A stretch of 64,000 nucleotides of DNA from Anthonomus grandis grandis (lineage: Eukaryota; Arthropoda; Insecta; Coleoptera; Curculionidae): NCBI RefSeq assembly GCF_022605725.1, contig NC_065564.1:1900698-1964697 (forward strand), in the 5' to 3' direction. Of this stretch, positions 15,201 through 28,649 are shown one piece after another (position 1 is the stretch's first letter; each line of letters starts with the position of its first letter). The translations under genes and the position numbers were made by a program. Below the pieces are notes generated by a model. The model was not told the DNA's origin and made no database searches. It was given only the letters and a program-made list of their open reading frames with translations.

Positions 15201-17860
15201 GAACTGCTTTTGGCGACAGACATGTAAAAATCCCATACCCCCAAGTCATATTTTTGTAAGTTGTTCAATATCTTCTCTTCCTATGGACAGATTTTCTTGA
15301 TTTTGGTCTTAAAAGCTTTGTATTAACGCCCTGCAACTTTTAAGACATAAACCATTAAAATTGGTACGGTAGAACTGCTTTTGGCTACAGACTTGTAAAA
15401 ATCCCATACACCAAGTCATATTTTTGTAAGTTGTTCAATATCTTCTCTTCCTATCGACAGATTTTCTTGATTTTGGTCTTAAAAGCTTTGTATTAACGCC
15501 CTGCAACTTTTAAGACATAAACCATTAAAATTGGTACCATAGAACTGCTTTTGGCTACAGACTTGTAAAAGTCCCATACCCCAAGTCATATTTTTGTAAG
15601 TTGTTCAATATCTTCTCTTCCTATCGACAGATTTTCTTGATTTTGGTCTTAAAAGCTTTGTATTAACGCCCTGCAACTTTTAAGACATAAACCATTAAAA
15701 TTGGTACCATAGAACTGCTTTTGGCGACAGACATGTAAAAATCCCATACCCCCAAGTCATATTTTTGTAAGTTGTTCAATATCTTCTCTTCCTATGGACA
15801 GATTTTCTTGATTTTGGTCTTAAAAGCTTTGTATTAACGCTCTGCAACTTTTAAGACATAAACCATTAAAATTGGTACGGTAGAACTGCTTTTGGCTACA
15901 GACTTGTAAAAATCCCATACCCTAAGTCATATTTTTGTAAGTTGTTCAATATCTTCTCTTCCTATCGATAGATTTTCTTGATTTTGGTCTTAAAAGCTTT
16001 GTATTAACGCCCTGCAACTTTTAAGACATAAACCATTAAAATTGGTACCATAGAACTGCTTTTGGCGACAGACATGTAAAAATCCCATACCCCCAAGTCA
16101 TATTTTTGTAAGTTGTTCAATATCTTCTCTTCCTATCGACAGATTTTCTTGATTTTGGTCTTAAAAGCTTTGTATTAACGCTCTGCAACTTTTAAGACAT
16201 AAACCATTAAAATTGGTACGGTAGAACTGCTTTTGGCTACAGACTTGTAAAAATCCCATACCCCCAAGTCATATTTTTGTAAGTTGTTCAATATCTTCTC
16301 TTCCTATCGACAGATTTTCTTGATTTTGGTCTTAAAAGCTTTGTATTAACGCCCTGCAACTTTTAAGACATAAACCATTAAAATTGGTACCATAGAACTG
16401 CTTTTGGCGACAGACATGTAAAAATCCCATACCCCCAAGTCATATTTTTGTAAGTTGTTCAATATCTTCTCTTCCTATGGACAGATTTTCTTGATTTTGG
16501 TCTTAAAAGCTTTGTATTAACGCTCTGCAACTTTTAAGACATAAACCATTAAAATTGGTACGGTAGAACTGCTTTTGGCTACAGACTTGTAAAAATCCCA
16601 TACCCTAAGTCATATTTTTGTAAGTTGTTCAATATCTTCTCTTCCTATCGATAGATTTTCTTGGTTTTGGTCTTAAAAGCTTTGTATTAACGCCCTGCAA
16701 CTTTTAAGACATAAACCATTAAAATTGGTACCATAGAACTGCTTTTGGCGACAGACATGTAAAAATCCCATACCCCCAAGTCATATTTTTGTAAGTTGTT
16801 CAATATCTTCTCTTCCTATCGACAGATTTTCTTGATTTTGGTCTTAAAAGCTTTGTATTAACGCCCTGCAACTTTTAAGACATAAACCATTAAAATTGGT
16901 ACCATAGAACTGCTTTTGGCGACAGACATGTAAAAATCCCATACCCCCAAGTCATATTTTTGTAAGTTGTTCAATATCTTCTCTTCCTATGGACAGATCT
17001 TCTTGATTTTGGTCTTAAAAGCTTTGAATTAACGCTCTGCAACTTTTAAGACATAAACCATTAAAATTGGTACGGTAGAACTGCTTTTGGCTACAGACTT
17101 GTAAAAATCCCATACCCCAAGTCATATTTTTGTAAGTTGTTCAATATCTTCTCTTCCTATCGACAGATTTTCTTGATTTTGGTCTTAAAAGCTTTGTATT
17201 AACGCCCTGCAACTTTTAAGACATAAACCATTAAAATTGGTACGGTAGAACTGCTTTTGGCTACAGACTTGTAAAAATCCCATACCCCAAGTCATATTTT
17301 TGTAAGTTGTTCAATATCTTCTCTTCCTATCGACAGATTTTCTTGATTTTGGTCTTAAAAGCTTTGTATTAACGCCCTGCAACTTTTAAGACATAAACCA
17401 TTAAAATTGGTACGGTAGAACTGCTTTTGGCTACAGACTTGTAAAAATCCCATACCCCAAGTCATATTTTTGTAAGTTGTTCAATATCTTCTCTTCCTAT
17501 CGACAGATTTTCTTGATTTTGGTCTTAAAAGCTTTGTATTAACGCCCTGCAACTTTTAAGACATAAACCATTAAAATTGGTACCATAGAACTGCTTTTGG
17601 CGACAGACATGTAAAAATCCCATACCCCCAAGTCATATTTTTGTAAGTTGTTCAATATCTTCTCTTCCTATCGACAGATTTTCTTGATTTTGGTCTTAAA
17701 AGCTTTGTATTAACGCCCTGCAACTTTTAAGACATAAACCGTTAAAATTGGTACCATAGAACTGCTTTTGGCGACAGACATGTAAAAATCCCATACCCCC
17801 AAGTCATATTTTTGTAAGTTGTTCAATATCTTCTCTTCCTATGGACAGATCTTCTTGATT
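12300..17860 (+). repeat. Satellite sub-block with 5- and 9-monomer spacings
   Basis: Two linked rare variants mark this stretch: AAACCGTTAAAATT, then CAGATCTTCTTG in the next monomer. The second occurs near 12559, 13413, 14950, 16996 and 17849. The steps 854 and 1,537 bp equal 5 and 9 monomers; the later ones equal 12 and 5. The TATCGATAG variant follows in several of the same places. This is a different higher-order pattern from the 11-monomer units at the left end. Confidence 0.7.
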
Positions 17861-17934
17861 TTGGTCTTAAAAGCTTTGAATTAACGCTCTGCAACTTTTT
17901 AAGACATAAACCATTAAAATTGGTACGGTAGAAC

Positions 17935-17951
17935 ACTCTCACGAGATGTGT
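17935..17951 (-). other. Untrimmed sequencing barcode (reverse complement) inside the satellite
   Basis: ACTCTCACGAGATGTGT is the exact reverse complement of bases 1-17. It lies between GGTACGGTAGAAC and TGTAAAAATCCC and replaces 18 bp of the normal monomer with 17. It therefore substitutes for satellite in register and is not an insertion. Together with 1-17 it bounds a 17,951-bp segment that looks like one complete long read. Confidence 0.88.
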
Positions 17952-18818
17952 TGTAAAAATCCCATACCCCAAGTCATATTTTTGTAAGTTGTTCAATATC
18001 TTCTCTTCCTATCGACAGATTTTCTTGATTTTGGTCTTAAAAGCTTTGTATTAACGCCCTGCAACTTTTAAGACATAAACCATTAAAATTGGTACGGTAG
18101 AACTGCTTTTGGCTACAGACTTGTAAAAATCCCATACCCCAAGTCATATTTTTGTAAGTTGTTTAATATCTTCTCTTCCTATCGACAGATTTTCTTGATT
18201 TTCGTCTTAAAAGCTTTGTATTAACGCTCTGCAACTTTTAAGACATAAACCATTAAAATTGGTACCATAGAACTGCTTTTGGCGACAGACATGTAAAAAT
18301 CCCATACCCCCAAGTCATATTTTTGTAAGTTGTTCAATATCTTCTCCTCCTATCGACAGATTTTCTTGATTTTGGTCTTAAAAGCTTTGTATTAACGCCC
18401 TGCAACTTTTAAGACATAAACCTATAAAATTGGTACGGTAGAACTGCTTTTGGCTACAGACTTGTAAAAATCCCATACCCCAAGTCATATTTTTGTAAGT
18501 TGTTCAATATCTTCTCTTCCTATCGACAGATTTTCTTGATTTTGGTCTTAAAAGCTTTGAATTAACGCTCTGCAACTTTTAAGACATAAACCATTAAAAT
18601 TGGTACGGTAGAACTGCTTTTGGCTACAGACATGTAAAAATCCCATACCCCCAAGTCATATTTTTGTAAGTTGTTCAATATCTTCTCTTCCTATCGACAG
18701 ATTTTCTTGATTTTGGTCTTAAAAGCTTTGTATTAACGCCCTGCAACTTTTAAGACATAAACCATTAAAATTGGTACCATAGAACTGCTTTTGGCGACAG
18801 ACATGTAAAAATCCATAC

Positions 18819-18835
18819 ACTCTCACGAGATGTGT
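18819..18835 (-). other. Untrimmed sequencing barcode (reverse complement) inside the satellite
   Basis: Same 17-mer. It sits between AAAATCCATAC and TGTAAGTTG, where the monomer normally has the CCCCCAAGTCATATTTT stretch (17 bp in the CCCCC type). The flank just before it also lacks one C of AAAATCCC. It lies only 884 bp after the previous copy. Confidence 0.88.
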
Positions 18836-21800
18836 TGTAAGTTGTTTAATATCTTCTCTTCCTATCGACAGATTTTCTTGATTTTGGTCTTAAAAGCTTT
18901 GTATTAACGCCCTGCAACTTTTAAGACATAAACCATTAAAATTGGTACGGTAGAACTGCTTTTGGCTACAGACTTGTAAAAATCCCATACCCCAAGTCAT
19001 ATTTTTGTAAGTTGTTCAATATCTTCTCTTCCTATCGACAGATTTTCTTGATTTTGGTCTTAAAAGCTTTGTATTAACGCCCTGCAACTTTTAAGACATA
19101 AACCATTAAAATTGGTACGGTAGAACTGCTTTTGGCTACAGACATGTAAAAATCCCATACCCCCAAGTCATATTTTTGTAAGTTGTTCAATATCTTCTCT
19201 TCCTATCGACAGATTTTCTTGATTTTGGTCTTAAAAGCTTTGAATTAACGCCCTGCAACTTTTAAGACATAAACCATTAAAATTGGTACGGTAGAACTGC
19301 TTTTGGCTACAGACATGTAAAAATCCCATACCCCCAAGTCATATTTTTGTAAGTTGTTCAATATCTTCTCTTCCTATCGACAGATTTTCTTGATTTTGGT
19401 CTTAAAAGCTTTGTATTAACGCCCTGCAACTTTTAAGACATAAACCATTAAAATTGGTACCATAGAACTGCTTTTGGCGACAGACATGTAAAAATCCCAT
19501 ACCCCCAAGTCATATTTTTGTAAGTTGTTTAATATCTTCTCTTCCTATCGACAGATTTTCTTGATTTTGGTCTTAAAAGCTTTGTATTAACGCCCTGCAA
19601 CTTTTAAGACATAAACCATTAAAATTGGTACGGTAGAACTGCTTTTGGCTACAGACTTGTAAAAATCCCATACCCCAAGTCATATTTTTGTAAGTTGTTC
19701 AATATCTTCTCTTCCTATCGACAGATTTTCTTGATTTTGGTCTTAAAAGCTTTGAATTAACGCCCTGCAACTTTTAAGACATAAACCATTAAAATTGGTA
19801 CGGTAGAACTGCTTTTGGCTACAGACTTGTAAAAATCCCATACCCCAAGTCATATTTTTGTAAGTTGTTCAATATCTTCTCTTCCTATCGACAGATTTTC
19901 TTGATTTTGGTCTTAAAAGCTTTGAATTAACGCCCTGCAACTTTTAAGACATAAACCATTAAAAATTGGTACGGTAGAACTGCTTTTGGCTACAGACATG
20001 TAAAAATCCCATACCCCCAAGTCATATTTTTGTAAGTTGTTCAATATCTTCTCTTCCTATCGACAGATTTTCTTGATTTTGGTCTTAAAAGCTTTGAATT
20101 AACGCCCTGCAACTTTTAAGACATAAACCTATAAAATTGGTACGGTAGAACTGCTTTTGGCTACAGACTTGTAAAAATCCCATACCCCCAAGTCATATTT
20201 TTGTAAGTTGTTCAATATCTTCTCTTCCTATCGACAGATTTTCTTGATTTTGGTCTTAAAAGCTTTGTATTAACGCCCCTGCAACTTTTAAGACATAAAC
20301 CATTAAAATTGGTACCATAGAACTGCTTTTGGCGACAGACATGTAAAAATCCCATACCCCCAAGTCATATTTTTGTAAGTTGTTTAATATCTTCACTTCC
20401 TATCGACAGATTTTCTTGATTTTGGTCTTAAAAGCTTTGTATTAACGCCCTGCAACTTTTAAGACATAAACCATTAAAATTGGTACGGTAGAACTGCTTT
20501 TGGCTACAGACTTGTAAAAATCCCATACCCCAAGTCATATTTTTGTAAGTTGTTCAATATCTTCTCTTCCTATCGACAGATTTTCTTGATTTTCGTCTTA
20601 AAAGCTTTGTATTAACGCCCTGCAACTTTTAAGACATAAACCATTAAAATTGGTACCATAGAACTGCTTTTGGCGACAGACATGTAAAAATCCCATACCC
20701 CCAAGTCATATTTTTGTAAGTTGTTTAATATCTTCTCTTCCTATCGACAGATTTTCTTGATTTTGGTCTTAAAAGCTTTGTATTAACGCCCTGCAACTTT
20801 TAAGACATAAACCATTAAAATTGGTACGGTAGAACTGCTTTTGGCTACAGACTTGTAAAAATCCCATACCCCAAGTCATATTTTTGTAAGTTGTTCAATA
20901 TCTTCTCTTCCTATGGACAGATTTTCTTGATTTTGGTCTTAAAAGCTTTAAATTAACACTCTGCAACTTTTAAGACATAAACCATTAAAATTGGTACGGT
21001 AGAACTGCTTTTGGCTACAGACTTGTAAAAATCCCATACCCCAAGTCATATTTTTGTAAGTTGTTCAATATCTTCTCTTCCTATGGACAGATTTTCTTGA
21101 TTTTGGTCTTAAAAGCTTTGAATTAACGCCCTGCAACTTTTAAGACATAAACCATTAAAATTGGTACGGTAGAACTGCTTTTGGCTACAGACTTGTAAAA
21201 ATCCCATACCCCAAGTCATATTTTTGTAAGTTGTTCAATATCTGCTCTTCCTATGGACAGATTTTCTTGATTTTGGTCTTAAAAGCTTTGAATTAATGCT
21301 CTGCAACTTTTAAGACATAAACCATTAAAATTGGTACGGTAGAACTGCTTTTGGCTAGAGACTTGTAAAAATCCCATACCCCAAGTCATATTTTTGTAAG
21401 TTGTTTAATATCTTGTCTTCCTATCGACAGATTTTCTTGATTTTGGTCTTAAAAGCTTTGTATTTACGCTCTGCAACTTTTAAGACATAAACCATTAAAA
21501 TTGGTACCATAGAACTGCTTTTGGCGACAGACATGTAAAAATCCCATACCCCCAAGTCATATTTTTGTAAGTTGTTCAATATCTTCTCTTCCTATCGACA
21601 GATTTTCTTGATTTTGGTCTTAAAAGCTTTGTATTAACGCCCTGCAACTTTTAAGACATAAACCATTAAAATTGGTACCATAGAACTGCTTTTGGCGACA
21701 GACATGTAAAAATCCCATACCCCCAAGTCATATTTTTGTAAGTTGTTCAATATCTTCTCTTCCTATCGACAGATTTTCTTGATTTTGGTCTTAAAAGCTT

Positions 21801-24800
21801 TGTATTAACGCCCTGCAACTTTTAGGACATAAACCATTAAAATTGGTACCATAGAACTGCTTTTGGCGACAGACATGTAAAAATCCCATACCCCCAAGTC
21901 ATATTTTTGTAAGTTGTTCAATATCTTCTCTTCCTATGGACAGATTTTCTTGATTTTGGTCTTAAAAGCTTTGTATTAACGCCCTGCAACTTTTAAGACA
22001 TAAACCATTAAAATTGGTACCATAGAACTGCTTTTGGCGACAGACATGTAAAAATCCCATACCCCCAAGTCATATTTTTGTAAGTTGTTCAATATCTTCT
22101 CTTCCTATCGACAGATTTTCTTGATTTTGGTCTTAAAAGCTTTGTATTAACGCCCTGCAACTTTTAGGACATAAACCATTAAAATTGGTACCATAGAACT
22201 GCTTTTGGCGACAGACATGTAAAAATCCCACACCCCAAGTCATATTTTTGTAAGTTGTTCAATATCTTCTCTTCCTATCCACAGATTTTCTTGATTTTGG
22301 TCTTAAAAGCTTTGTATTAACGCCCTGCAACTTTTAAGACATAAACCATTAAAATTGGTAGCATAGAACTGCTTTTGGCGACAGACATGTAAAAATCCCA
22401 TACCCCCAAGTCATATTTTTGTAAGTTGTTCAATATCTTCTCTTCCTATCGACAGATTTTCTTGATTTTGGTCTTAAAAGCTTTGTATTAACGCCCTGCA
22501 ACTTTTAAGACATAAACCATTAAAATTGGTACGGTAGAACTGCTTTTGGCTACAGTCTTGTAAAAATCCCATACCCCAAGTCATATTTTTGTAAGTTGTT
22601 CAATATCTGCTCTTCCTATCGACAGATTTTCTTGATTTTGGTCTTAAAAGCTTTGTATTAACGCTCTGCAACTTTTAAGACATAAACTATTAAAATTGGT
22701 ACCATAGAACTGCTTTTGGCGACAGACATATAAAAATCCCATACCCCCAAGTCATATTTTTGTAAGTTGTTCAATATCTTCTCTTCCTATGGACAGATTT
22801 TCTTGATTTTGGTCTTAAAAGCTTTGTATTAACGCCCGGCAACTTTTAAGACATAAACCATTAAAATTGGTACGGTAGAACTGCTTTTGGCTACAGACTT
22901 GTAAAAATCCCATACCCCAAGTCATATTTTTGTAAGTTGTTCAATATCTTCTCTTCCTATCGACAGATTTTCTTGATTTTGGTCTTAAAAGCTTTGTATT
23001 AACGCCCTGCAACTTTTAAGACATAAACCATTAAAATTGGTACCATAGAACTGCTTTTGGCTACAGTCTTGTAAAAATCCCATACCCCCAAGACATATTT
23101 TTGTAAGTTGTTCAATATCTTCTCTTCCTATCGACAGATTTTCTTGATTTTGGTCTTAAAAGCTTTGTATTAACGCCCTGCAACTTTTAAGACATAAACC
23201 ATTAAAATTGGTACCATAGAACTGCTTTTGGCGACAGACATGTAAAAATCCCATACCCCCAAGTCATATTTTTGTAAGTTGTTCAATATCTTCTCTTCCT
23301 ATCGACAGATTTTCTTGATTTTGGTCTTAAAAGCTTTGTATTAACGCCCTGCAACTTTTAAGACATAAACCATTAAAATTGGTACGGTAGAACTGCTTTT
23401 GGCTACAGACTTGTAAAAATCCCATACCCCAAGTCATATTTTTGTAAGTTGTTCAATATCTGCTCTTCCTATGGACAGATTTTCTTGATTTTGGTCTTAA
23501 AAGCTTTGAATTAATGCTCTGCAACTTTTAAGAGATAAACCATTAAAATTGGTACGGTAGAACTGCTTTTGGCTACAGACTTGTAAAAATCCCATACCCC
23601 AAGTCATATTTTTGTAAGTTGTTTAATATCTTCTCTTCCTATCGACAGATTTTCTTGATTTTGGTCTTAAAAGCTTTGTATTAACGCCCTGCAACTTTTA
23701 AGACATAAACCATTAAAATTGGTAGCATAGAACTGCTTTTGGCGACAGACATGTAAAAATCCCATACCCCCAAGTCATATTTTTGTAAGTTGTTCAATAT
23801 CTTCTCTTCCTATCGACAGATTTTCTTGATTTTGGTCTTAAAAGCTTTGTATTAACGCCCTGCAACTTTTAAGACATAAACCATTAAAATTGGTACGGTA
23901 GAACTGCTTTTGGCTACAGTCTTGTAAAAATCCCATACCCCAAGTCATATTTTTGTAAGTTGTTCAATATCTGCTCTTCCTATCGACAGATTTTCTTGAT
24001 TTTGGTCTTAAAAGCTTTGTATTAACGCCCTGCAACTTTTAAGACATAAACCATTAAAATTGGTACGGTAGAACTGCTTTTGGCTACAGTCTTGTAAAAA
24101 TCCCATACCCCAAGTCATATTTTTGTAAGTTGTTCAATATCTTCTCTTCCTATCGACAGATTTTCTTGATTTTGGTCTTAAAAGCTTTGTATTAACGCTC
24201 TGCAACTTTTAAGACATAAACTATTAAAATTGGTACCATAGAACTGCTTTTGGCGACAGACTTGTAAAAATCCCATACCCCAAGTCATATTTTTGTAAGT
24301 TGTTCAATATCTTCTCTTCCTATCGACAGATTTTCTTGATTTTGGTCTTAAAAGCTTTGTATTAACGCCCTGCAACTTTTAAGACATAAACCATTAAAAT
24401 TGGTACCATAGAACTGCTTTTGGCTACAGTCTTGTAAAAATCCCATACCCCCAAGACATATTTTTGTAAGTTGTTCAATATCTTCTCTTCCTATCGACAG
24501 ATTTTCTTGATTTTGGTCCTAAAAGCTTTGTATTAACGCCCTGCAACTTTTAAGACATAAACCATTAAAATTGGTACCATAAAACTGCTTTTGGCGACAG
24601 ACATGTAAAAATCCCATACCCCCAAGACATATTTTGGTAAGTTGTTCAATATCTTCTCTTCCTATCGACAGATTTTCTTGATTTTGGTCTTAAAAGCTTT
24701 GTATTAACGCCCTGCAACTTTTAAGACATAAACCATTAAAATTGGTACCATAGAACTGCTTTTGGCGACAGACATGTAAAAATCCCATACCCCCAAGTCA

Positions 24801-27800
24801 TATTTTTGTAAGTTGTTCAATATCTTCTCTTCCTATCGACAGATTTTCTTGATTTTGGTCTTAAAAGCTTTGTATTAACGCCCTGCAACTTTTAAGACAT
24901 AAACCATTAAAATTGGTACGGTAGAACTGCTTTTGGCTACAGACTTGTAAAAATCCCATACCCCAAGTCATATTTTTGTAAGTTGTTCAATATCTGCTCT
25001 TCCTATGGACAGATTTTCTTGATTTTGGTCTTAAAAGCTTTGAATTAATGCTCTGCAACTTTTAAGAGATAAACCATTAAAATTGGTACGGTAGAACTGC
25101 TTTTGGCTACAGACTTGTAAAAATCCCATACCCCAAGTCATATTTTTGTAAGTTGTTTAATATCTTCTCTTCCTATCGACAGATTTTCTTGATTTTGGTC
25201 TTAAAAGCTTTGTATTCACGCTCTGCAACTTTTAAGACATAAACCATTAAAATTGGTACCATAGAACTGCTTTTGGCGACAGACATGTAAAAATCCCATA
25301 CCCCCAAGTCATATTTTTGTAAGTTGTTCAATATCTTCTCTTCCTATGGACAGATTTTCTTGATTTTGGTCTTAAAAGCTTTGTATTAACGCTCTGCAAC
25401 TTCTAAGACATAAACCATTAAAATTGGTACGGTAGAACTGCTTTTGGCTACAGACTTGTAAAAATCCCATACCCCAAGTCATATTTTTGTAAGTTGTTCA
25501 ATATCTTCTCTTCCTATCGACAGATTTTCTTGATTTTGGTCTTAAAAGCTTTGTATTAACGCCCTGCAACTTTTAAGACATAAACCATTAAAATTGGTAC
25601 CATAGAACTGCTTTTGGCTACAGTCTTGTAAAAATCCCATACCCCCAAGACATATTTTTGTAAGTTGTTCAATATCTTCTCTTCCTATCGACAGATTTTC
25701 TTGATTTTGGTCTTAAAAGCTTTGTATTAACGCCCTGCAACTTTTAAGACATAAACCATTAAAATTGGTACCATAGAACTGCTTTTGGCGACAGACATGT
25801 AAAAATCCCATACCCCCAAGTCATATTTTTGTAAGTTGTTCAATATCTTCTCTTCCTATCGACAGATTTTCTTGATTTTGGTCTTAAAAGCTTTGTATTA
25901 ACGCCCTGCAACTTTTAAGACATAAACCATTAAAATTGGTACCATAGAACTGCTTTTGGCGACAGACTTGTAAAAATCCCATACCCCCAAATCATATTTT
26001 TGTAAGTTGTTCAATATCTTCTCTTCCTATGGACAGATTTTCTTGATTTTGGTCTTAAAAGCTTTGTATTAACGCTCTGCAACTTCTAAGACATAAACCA
26101 TTAAAATTGGTACCATAGAACTGCTTTTGGCGACAGACATGTAAAAATCCCATACCCCCAAGTCATATTTTTGTAAGTTGTTCAATATCTTCTCTTCCTA
26201 TCGACAGATTTTCTTGATTTTGGTCTTAAAAGCTTTGTATTAACGCTCTGCAACTTCTAAGACATAAACCATTAAAATTGGTACGGTAGAACTGCTTTTG
26301 GCTACAGACTTGTAAAAATCCCATACCCCAAGTCATATTTTTGTAAGTTGTTCAATATCTTCTCTTCCTATCGACAGATTTTCTTGATTTTGGTCTTAAA
26401 AGCTTTGTATTAACGCTCTGCAACTTCTAAGACATAAACCATTAAAATTGGTACCATAGAACTGCTTTTGGCGACAGACATGTAAAAATCCCATACCCCC
26501 AAGTCATATTTTTGTAAGTTGTTCAATATCTTCTCTTCCTATCGACAGATTTTCTTGATTTTGGTCTTAAAAGCTTTGTATTAACGCCCTGCAACTTTTA
26601 AGACATAAACCATTAAAATTGGTACGGTAGAACTGCTTTTGGCTACAGACTTGTAAAAATCCCATACCCCAAGTCATATTTTTGTAAGTTGTTCAATATC
26701 TTCTCTTCCTATCGACAGATTTTCTTGATTTTGGTCTTAAAAGCTTTGTATTAACGCTCTGCAACTTCTAAGACATAAACCATTAAAATTGGTACCATAG
26801 AACTGCTTTTGGCGACAGACATGTAAAAATCCCATACCCCCAAGTCATATTTTTGTAAGTTGTTCAATATCTTCTCTTCCTATGGACAGATTTTCTTGAT
26901 TTTGGTCTTAAAAGCTTTGTATTAACGCTCTGCAACTTCTAAGACATAAACCATTAAAATTGGTACGGTAGAACTGCTTTTGGCTACAGACTTGTAAAAA
27001 TCCCATACCCCAAGTCATATTTTTGTAAGTTGTTCAATATCTTCTCTTCCTATCGACAGATTTTCTTGATTTTGGTCTTAAAAGCTTTGTATTAACGCCC
27101 TGCAACTTTTAAGACATAAACCATTAAAATTGGTACCATAGAACTGCTTTTGGCTACAGTCTTGTAAAAATCCCATACCCCCAAGACATATTTTTGTAAG
27201 TTGTTCAATATCTTCTCTTCCTATCGACAGATTTTCTTGATTTTGGTCTTAAAAGCTTTGTATTAACGCCCTGCAACTTTTAAGACATAAACCATTAAAA
27301 TTGGTACCATAGAACTGCTTTTGGCGACAGACATGTAAAAATCCCATACCCCCAAGTCATATTTTTGTAAGTTGTTCAATATCTTCTCTTCCTATCGACA
27401 GATTTTCTTGATTTTGGTCTTAAAAGCTTTGTATTAACGCCCTGCAACTTTTAAGACATAAACCATTAAAATTGGTACCATAGAACTGCTTTTGGCGACA
27501 GACTTGTAAAAATCCCATACCCCCAAATCATATTTTTGTAAGTTGTTCAATATCTTCTCTTCCTATGGACAGATTTTCTTGATTTTGGTCTTAAAAGCTT
27601 TGTATTAACGCTCTGCAACTTCTAAGACATAAACCATTAAAATTGGTACCATAGAACTGCTTTTGGCGACAGACATGTAAAAATCCCATACCCCCAAGTC
27701 ATATTTTTGTAAGTTGTTCAATATCTTCTCTTCCTATCGACAGATTTTCTTGATTTTGGTCTTAAAAGCTTTGTATTAACGCCCTGCAACTTTTAAGACA

Positions 27801-28649
27801 TAAACCATTAAAATTGGTACCATAGAACTGCTTTTGGCGACAGACTTGTAAAAATCCCATACCCCCAAGTCATATTTTTGTAAGTTGTTCAATATCTTCT
27901 CTTCCTATCGACAGATTTTCTTGATTTTGGTCTTAAAAGCTTTGTATTAACGCCCTGCAACTTTTAAGACATAAACCATTAAAATCGGTACGGTAGAACT
28001 GCTTTTGGCGACAGACATGTAAAAATCCCACACCCCAAGTCATATTTTTGTAAGTTGTTCAATATCTTCTCTTCCTATCCACAGATTTTCTTGATTTTGG
28101 TCTTAAAAGCTTTGTATTAACGCCCTGCAACTTTTAAGACATAAACCATTAAAATTGGTAGCATAGAACTGCTTTTGGCTACAGACTTGTAAAAATCCCA
28201 TACCCCAAGTCATATTTTTGTAAGTTGTTCAATATCTTCTCTTCCTATCGACAGATTTTCTTGATTTTGGTCTTAAAAGCTTTGTATTAACGCCCTGCAA
28301 CTTTTAAGACATAAACCATTAAAATTGGTACCATAGAACTGCTTTTGGCTACAGTCTTGTAAAAATCCCATACCCCCAAGACATATTTTTGTAAGTTGTT
28401 CAATATCTTCTCTTCCTATCGACAGATTTTCTTGATTTTGGTCTTAAAAGCTTTGTATTAACGCCCTGCAACTTTTAAGACATAAACCATTAAAATTGGT
28501 ACCATAGAACTGCTTTTGGCGACAGACATGTAAAAATCCCATACCCCCAAGTCATATTTTTGTAAGTTGTTCAATATCTTCTCTTTCTATCGACAGATTT
28601 TCTTGATTTTGGTCTTAAAAGCTTTGTATTAACGCCCTGCAACTTTTAA

